Assembly (NCBI GenBank): GCA_902727895.1
Contig: CACVAP010000061.1
Span: 29,988-93,987, forward strand
Direction of reading: 5' to 3'
Origin: an uncultured Sulfurovum sp.
Lineage (GTDB): Bacteria > Campylobacterota > Campylobacteria > Campylobacterales > Sulfurovaceae
DNA: 64,000 nt
The notes under the pieces were generated by a model, which was given only the letters and a program-made list of their open reading frames with translations, was not told where the DNA came from and did no database searches. Shown here piece by piece: positions 60,440-64,000 of this stretch (position 1 is its first letter; each line of letters starts with the position of its first letter). The position numbers were made by a program, and so were the translations under genes.

Positions 60440-60661
60440 ATGATAAAAGTAGAATTTTTAGGCCCCATGGCACAAGAGATTATTGAACTTGAGGCCCAAA
60501 CTTTAGCTGATGTGGCAACACAACTTCAGAACATTGAATCTGTGGCTCCTTGGCTAGATAAATGTGCTGTGGCTGTGAATGATGAAATGACGGCTAATCT
60601 TGGTATGGCGTTAAAAGATGGAGATAGAGTTTCCATTTTACCTCCTGTGTGTGGTGGATAG
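60440..60661 (+). CDS. moaD: molybdopterin synthase small subunit
   Basis: Ubiquitin-like sulfur carrier of 73 residues ending in GG (VSILPPVCGG), the C-terminus that is thiocarboxylated and delivers sulfur to precursor Z. First gene of moaD-moaE-moeA. No clean ribosome site, but the start is fixed by the standard IKVEFLGP beginning. Confidence 0.94.
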   Translation: MIKVEFLGPMAQEIIELEAQTLADVATQLQNIESVAPWLDKCAVAVNDEMTANLGMALKDGDRVSILPPVCGG

Positions 60662-60662
60662 T

Positions 60663-61100
60663 TTGGAATTATATGAGGGTCCATTAGCGATAGAAAGTAT
60701 TTTTTCTAAATGGTTACATGAAGAAGCTGAATCAAACTATGGAGCATATATTCCTTTCGTAGGAACAATCCGTGCTGAAGATGAGATTGATGCTTTAAGT
60801 TTTGATATTTATGAACCAGTATTACAAAAATGGTTTGATGACTGGGAAGAGAAAGCAGCTAAAAGAGGTGCTAAAGTGAAGATGGCACATGCCATTGGTG
60901 ATGTGCCAGTACATGCTTCTTCTTATATCTCAGCAGTTTTTTCACCTAGAAGACGGGTAGCTTTAGAACTTATTGATGAGTTTGTAGAAGATTTTAAAGC
61001 AAATGCGCCCATTTGGAAGTATGACGTAAAAGATGGAAAACGTGTTTATGCTGCAGATAGAAGTACTCCGATGGTGGGGTCTGGGATTTTGTCCAAATAA
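60663..61100 (+). CDS. moaE: molybdopterin synthase large subunit
   Basis: Catalytic subunit that receives sulfur from MoaD. Blocks: GAYIPFVGTIRAED, LSFDIYEPVLQKWF, HAIGDVPVHASSYISAVFSPRR and PIWKYDVKDGKRVYA with the active-site Lys. I chose the TTG at 60663 one base after the moaD stop, with GGTGG upstream; GTG at 60654 and ATG at 60618 are alternatives. The resulting 145 residues fit the family. Confidence 0.92.
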   Translation: MELYEGPLAIESIFSKWLHEEAESNYGAYIPFVGTIRAEDEIDALSFDIYEPVLQKWFDDWEEKAAKRGAKVKMAHAIGDVPVHASSYISAVFSPRRRVALELIDEFVEDFKANAPIWKYDVKDGKRVYAADRSTPMVGSGILSK

Positions 61101-61129
61101 ATAGTTAATTATAGTAAGGGAAAAAGAGA

Positions 61130-62335
61130 ATGGCATTTATGCACTTCGATGAGTCAATTGAAATTATTAAAAATATAGAGATTAATCATTATAAAAAAGA
61201 GAAACGATATCTGACCGACACTTTAGGTTATGTATTAGGAGAAGACATTGTAGCTGACCATAACTCACCAGAGTTTCCAACGTCTGCTATGGATGGCTAT
61301 GCTGTTAAGCATGAAGATTTAGCTTTAGGACGTTTAAAAATCTCAAGTATTAATCCTGCTGGGGCTAACTTGGTAGATGAGGTGATTGGTGGATGTTGTA
61401 TTAAAACATTTACAGGTTCACTTATACCTGTTGGTGCTGATACATTGATTCCTATAGAAAATGTAACAGTAGAAGGTGATGAAATTGTCATTAATGAAGA
61501 AGTTCCTTTTGGTTTTTCAGTAAGGGCTATTGGTGAAAACTATGAGAAGAATCAAAGCCTTATAAGAGAAGGAACAAAGATAGACTTTGCAGAGATTGGG
61601 GTGATGGCAAGTTTAAATGTTGTTTCGCCTTTAGTATATGAAAAACCTAGAGTAGCTATTTTATCTACAGGGTCTGAATTATTAGAGTTAGGTGAGACAC
61701 AAACTTCTGATGCTCAAATACGAAGTTCTAATAATTATATTTTAGAAGCTTTAGTAAATAAGTATGATGGACAAGCCTTACAGCTTGGATGTATATTAGA
61801 TGATAAAAAGACTATTCTAAATGCTGTTAAATCTGCGTTAGTTCAGAGTGATATAGTGGTTACTACAGGAGGTGTTTCTGTAGGTGATTTTGACTTTGTT
61901 AAAGATGTTATTGTTGAACTTGGATGTGAAGTACTTTTTAAAGGTGTACGTGTAAAACCAGGGCAGCATATTATGGTTGCTAAAAAAGATGATAAGTTTA
62001 TAGTAGCTTTACCTGGCTTCGCTTATTCTTCTACTGTTACAGCCTTACTATATATGCTACCATTAATTGCTAAGTTACAGAATGGAAAGTCTTCACTACG
62101 TATTGTTGAAGCAACTTTACGTAAGGGTTTCAATAAACGGCAGAAAAAAGCAGAATTTACAGCCTGTAATTATACTTTAGAGCATGGAAATTATTTTGTA
62201 GATTTTCAAGGTAAGAAGGCTGGTTCATCAGCGATACTGACAAACATGTTAGGTTCGACAGCACTTTTGATTACTTCTGAGGAAGATGAACCAAAAACTG
62301 TTGGGGATAAAGTTCAAATTCTTCTTATAGACTAA
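61130..62335 (+). CDS. moeA: molybdopterin molybdenumtransferase
   Basis: Inserts molybdate into adenylated molybdopterin. Domains I-IV: PTSAMDGYAVKHEDL, TGSLIPVGADTLIPIENV, LSTGSELLELG, TTGGVSVGDFDFVKDV and LPGFAYSSTVT. 401 residues. A good ribosome site (AAGGGAAAAAG). Terminated by a hairpin shortly after the stop. The window contains no molybdoenzyme. Confidence 0.94.
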   Translation: MAFMHFDESIEIIKNIEINHYKKEKRYLTDTLGYVLGEDIVADHNSPEFPTSAMDGYAVKHEDLALGRLKISSINPAGANLVDEVIGGCCIKTFTGSLIPVGADTLIPIENVTVEGDEIVINEEVPFGFSVRAIGENYEKNQSLIREGTKIDFAEIGVMASLNVVSPLVYEKPRVAILSTGSELLELGETQTSDAQIRSSNNYILEALVNKYDGQALQLGCILDDKKTILNAVKSALVQSDIVVTTGGVSVGDFDFVKDVIVELGCEVLFKGVRVKPGQHIMVAKKDDKFIVALPGFAYSSTVTALLYMLPLIAKLQNGKSSLRIVEATLRKGFNKRQKKAEFTACNYTLEHGNYFVDFQGKKAGSSAILTNMLGSTALLITSEEDEPKTVGDKVQILLID

Positions 62336-62460
62336 AGGCTAGTAATATGCATGGTTTGCATATTACTGTGTCTCTTTATATATAGAGCCAACTCAGCAGC
62401 TGTCTTACATCCACTATTTATTGCTTCATTTAATAATTTTTTATTGACTTTTATATCCAT
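62332..62460 (-). CDS. VapB-like ribbon-helix-helix mini-ORF, 42 aa
   Basis: On the minus strand, ATG at 62460 is preceded by AAGGGA at optimal spacing. The product MDIKVNKKLLNEAINSGCK... then TAAELALYIKRH has the pattern of a ribbon-helix-helix antitoxin such as VapB (a short strand, KLLNEAI, SG-KTAAEL). No VapC toxin frame is seen on either side and the tail lacks a toxin-binding extension, so it is either an orphan or the remnant of a module. Its stop overlaps the end of moeA. Confidence 0.5.
   Translation of the reverse strand: MDIKVNKKLLNEAINSGCKTAAELALYIKRHSNMQTMHITSL
62341..62367 (+). terminator. hairpin after moeA
   Basis: A perfect 10-bp stem (AGTAATATGC/GCATATTACT, 7-base loop) begins six bases after the moeA stop, followed by GTGTCTCTTTATA. 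The T tract is broken, so it may act with a factor. The arm overlaps the VapB-like ORF end. Confidence 0.55.
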
Positions 62461-62526
62461 TTTAAATCCCTTTTATCTATAAATATATCAAATTATAATA
62501 TTATTTTCTTATTTAAGTAAAAAATA

Positions 62527-62545
62527 TGTCATATTGTCATATAAT
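62527..62545 (+). promoter_or_regulatory. direct-repeat operator overlapping a -10 box
   Basis: TGTCATAT is repeated exactly in tandem (62527-62534 and 62535-62542), and TATAAT (62540-62545) overlaps the second repeat. It lies about 30 bases before the start of the S24/LexA-like repressor gene, as expected for autoregulation. Confidence 0.5.
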
Positions 62546-62574
62546 TTATAAATAACAGTTATGAAAGGCTATAT

Positions 62575-63228
62575 ATGTATGATTTAAGAAATGTAATTAC
62601 AAAATTAAAAGAGATAATCTCAGAAGAGAAGAATGTTAAAAAAGTTTTTGATAAAGATGTTGCTGATGCATTGGCTATACCTCAAACGACTTTTGCGACC
62701 ATGAAAAAACGAAATTCTATACCTTTTAAAGAGATATTGGAATTTTGTGCAAATAAGAGGCTGAGCATTAACTGGTTATTTTTTGATCAAGCAATAGATA
62801 TGTTAGCAGAGGAGACAGAGCGTTTCTTTCAAGTTCATTACTTTTCTGATGTACGTGCCAGTGCAGGTGGGGGTGCTTTTAACTTTGAAGAAGATTATGA
62901 AATATTGTCAATAGATAAAACAATTATGAGTAGTATGGTTCCTAGTAACAATCCTACATTAGAAGCTATTAATGTCGACGGAGAATCAATGGAGCCAACA
63001 TTGCAAGATGGTTCAATCGTATTTATAGATAGAGAGCAAACAAATATTAATAAAGATGGAATATTTATTGCAGCTACTACAGCAGGTCTTTTTATTAAGA
63101 GAATTAGACAGAGAGCTGATGGTATGGTTGAACTTATATCTGACAATAAGGCATATAGTCCAGAAATCATTACAGCTCAAGAAGTTGAAATAGTTGGAAG
63201 AGTAGTTGGGAACATTGAAAGCTTGTAA
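62575..63228 (+). CDS. S24/LexA-like autocleaving transcription repressor
   Basis: An N-terminal HTH (about 20-75, ADALAIPQTTFATMKKRNSI) is followed by a peptidase S24 domain with the catalytic Ser in VDGESMEPTLQDG (about 140) and Lys in GLFIKRIRQ (about 175). It resembles phage CI or LexA repressors; in Campylobacterota, which lack classical LexA, such genes are stress or phage-like regulators. The presumed cleavage site (Ala-Gly near 98, ASAGGG) lies in the linker. No phage genes adjoin it. Confidence 0.85.
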   Translation: MYDLRNVITKLKEIISEEKNVKKVFDKDVADALAIPQTTFATMKKRNSIPFKEILEFCANKRLSINWLFFDQAIDMLAEETERFFQVHYFSDVRASAGGGAFNFEEDYEILSIDKTIMSSMVPSNNPTLEAINVDGESMEPTLQDGSIVFIDREQTNINKDGIFIAATTAGLFIKRIRQRADGMVELISDNKAYSPEIITAQEVEIVGRVVGNIESL

Positions 63229-63276
63229 TACTATCTTAGTATAATTATGTAATATAATTATGTACAAAGGTTAGAA

Positions 63277-63786
63277 ATGAAGAGTAATATAATTCTTATT
63301 GGTTTTATGGGTGTGGGTAAAGGAACAACTGCAAGAGCATATGCCAGAAGATATAAATGTTTTAATATTGATACAGATGACTTGATTGAATCAAAAGAGA
63401 ATAATAAAATTAAAAATATTTTTGCAGAAGATGGTGAAAAGTATTTTCGTGCCTTGGAACAGGAATGTGCAGATTGGATTGAATCTTCAGTAGATAATTC
63501 GTTAATCTCATGTGGTGGTGGTTTCTATAATATTAATAATTTAAAAAGTCTTGGAACAGTAATATTATTAGATGCTTCATATGAATGGATATATAATCGT
63601 TTATCTACAGCAGAGAATTCCAAAGCAAAGTTAAAAAAGAGACCACTCTTTTCAGAACCAAAGAAAGCAAAGAAACTATATAAAGAAAGAGAAAAAGAAT
63701 ATAAGAAACTAGCAGATATTGTTATTAATGTTGAAAAAAAAGATATGCAAGAGATTATAAAAGAGATTAATACGAAGGTCAACTAA
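63277..63786 (+). CDS. aroK: shikimate kinase
   Basis: Phosphorylates shikimate at O3. P-loop GFMGVGKGTTARAYA (about 9-23), the DTDDLIE shikimate-binding segment, SCGGGFYN and LKKRPLFSE of the lid. 169 residues. The P-loop reads GKGTT rather than GKST, as in other Campylobacterota AroK proteins I know. GGTTAGAA before the ATG is a weak site. With aroC (12889) it is a second shikimate gene in the window, unlinked. Confidence 0.92.
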   Translation: MKSNIILIGFMGVGKGTTARAYARRYKCFNIDTDDLIESKENNKIKNIFAEDGEKYFRALEQECADWIESSVDNSLISCGGGFYNINNLKSLGTVILLDASYEWIYNRLSTAENSKAKLKKRPLFSEPKKAKKLYKEREKEYKKLADIVINVEKKDMQEIIKEINTKVN

Positions 63787-63847
63787 GAGTCATTGATAAC
63801 GATTAAAGGAAGCTGAAAAGTAATTAGGATGTATCAAATTCCAAGAA

Positions 63848-63909
63848 ATTAAATAAAATAAAAAGAATTTAGGAAAACCCTTGACAACAAAGAGTGAATT
63901 GTCTATAAT
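63848..63909 (+). promoter_or_regulatory. rRNA operon promoter with UP-element-like upstream DNA
   Basis: TTGACA at 63881-63886 and TATAAT at 63904-63909 with an exact 17-base spacer give a full sigma-70 consensus; the start should fall near 63916. About 30 bases of A/T-rich DNA precede the -35 box, as in UP elements. Nothing else in the window has a promoter of this strength. Confidence 0.85.
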
Positions 63910-63915
63910 ACGCGT

Positions 63916-64000
63916 CCAAGAACAATGGGGACGACTTAGCGTTTAAGTCAGAGAGTCAACAGGGTTCAAAGAGTGATCTTTAACAACCAAATATAAGTAA
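63916..64000 (+). other. rRNA operon leader with boxA (16S rRNA beyond window end)
   Basis: TGATCTTTAACAA at 63974-63986 matches 12 of 13 bases of the E. coli rrn boxA (TGCTCTTTAACAA), the binding site of the Nus antitermination complex. A 6-bp hairpin (GACTTA/TAAGTC, 63933-63949) lies upstream like boxB. The window ends before the 16S gene. Confidence 0.8.

Noticed and set aside
1..64000. CRISPR array or insertion sequence
   Set aside because: No regularly spaced repeats, Cas genes, transposase frames or terminal inverted repeats were found on reading both strands.

Overview
This window is a low-GC (about one third G+C), gene-dense chromosomal segment of a Campylobacterota (epsilonproteobacterial) species, most likely a free-living sulfur oxidiser of the Sulfurovum/Sulfurimonas type. 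The evidence is the rnc-aroC pair, an HP0268-like small nuclease beside miaB, a futalosine-pathway gene (mqnA), a voltage-gated Na+ channel whose pore closely resembles that of Arcobacter NavAb as I remember it, and a Tat-exported FccB-type sulfide dehydrogenase flavoprotein. The exact genus is inference. No insertion sequence, prophage or CRISPR array was found.

Layout. 1-2.8 kb: an orphan operon of small, membrane and TPR proteins of unknown function. 2.8-5.9 kb: purN, a lipoprotein, a YdjM-like membrane protein, the Na+ channel and an ArsC/YffB-like gene. 5.9-10.1 kb: an accessory island (DUF262 protein, SMC-like ATPase, PLD-like protein, DUF2130 nuclease-like protein) bounded on the right by a duplicated, truncated copy of the start of the ArsC-like gene. 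10-15.8 kb: DUF218 protein, MATE transporter, lipoprotein, aroC, rnc and a LapB-like TPR protein. 15.9-17.5 kb: an ATPase plus PD-(D/E)XK-like protein pair whose last codons overlap the start of dnaG. 17.5-22.3 kb: dnaG, a parvulin, a rhodanese-like protein without its cysteine, pgeF, malic enzyme and DUF3817. 22.5-25 kb: a Rieske protein and FccB, both with Tat signals. 25.2-25.4 kb: two identical tRNA-Glu genes.

25.5-34.6 kb: lipoprotein, nfo, an RND (MMPL) exporter with a LolA-like and an outer-membrane partner, a SPOR lipoprotein, rimO and tilS. 34.5-39.5 kb (minus strand): a PilO/GspL-like membrane pair, a tyrosine recombinase, DUF374 acyltransferase, miaB and the HP0268-like gene. 39.7-45.1 kb: nusA, then thiamine salvage (tenA, thiD) converging on thiamine uptake (PnuC-type permease and TonB receptor), the latter under a TPP riboswitch with a readable translational switch. 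45.4-48.6 kb: mrp and small hypotheticals. 48.6-59.7 kb: LPS core and surface glycan genes (gmhB, hldE, YejM-like sulfatase-fold protein, gmhA, glycoside-hydrolase-like, TagF-like, GT2, LPS kinase-like, Stealth, lpxL, waaC). 59.7-62.3 kb: mqnA and molybdopterin genes moaD, moaE, moeA. 62.3-64 kb: a VapB-like mini-ORF, an S24/LexA-like repressor, aroK, then a consensus rRNA promoter with a boxA leader running off the window end.

The best candidates for something undescribed are the two separate ATPase/nuclease-like cassettes (5.9-10.1 kb and 15.9-17.5 kb), which look like anti-phage or genome-defence modules. The first has a duplication scar at its edge; the second is translationally coupled to primase.
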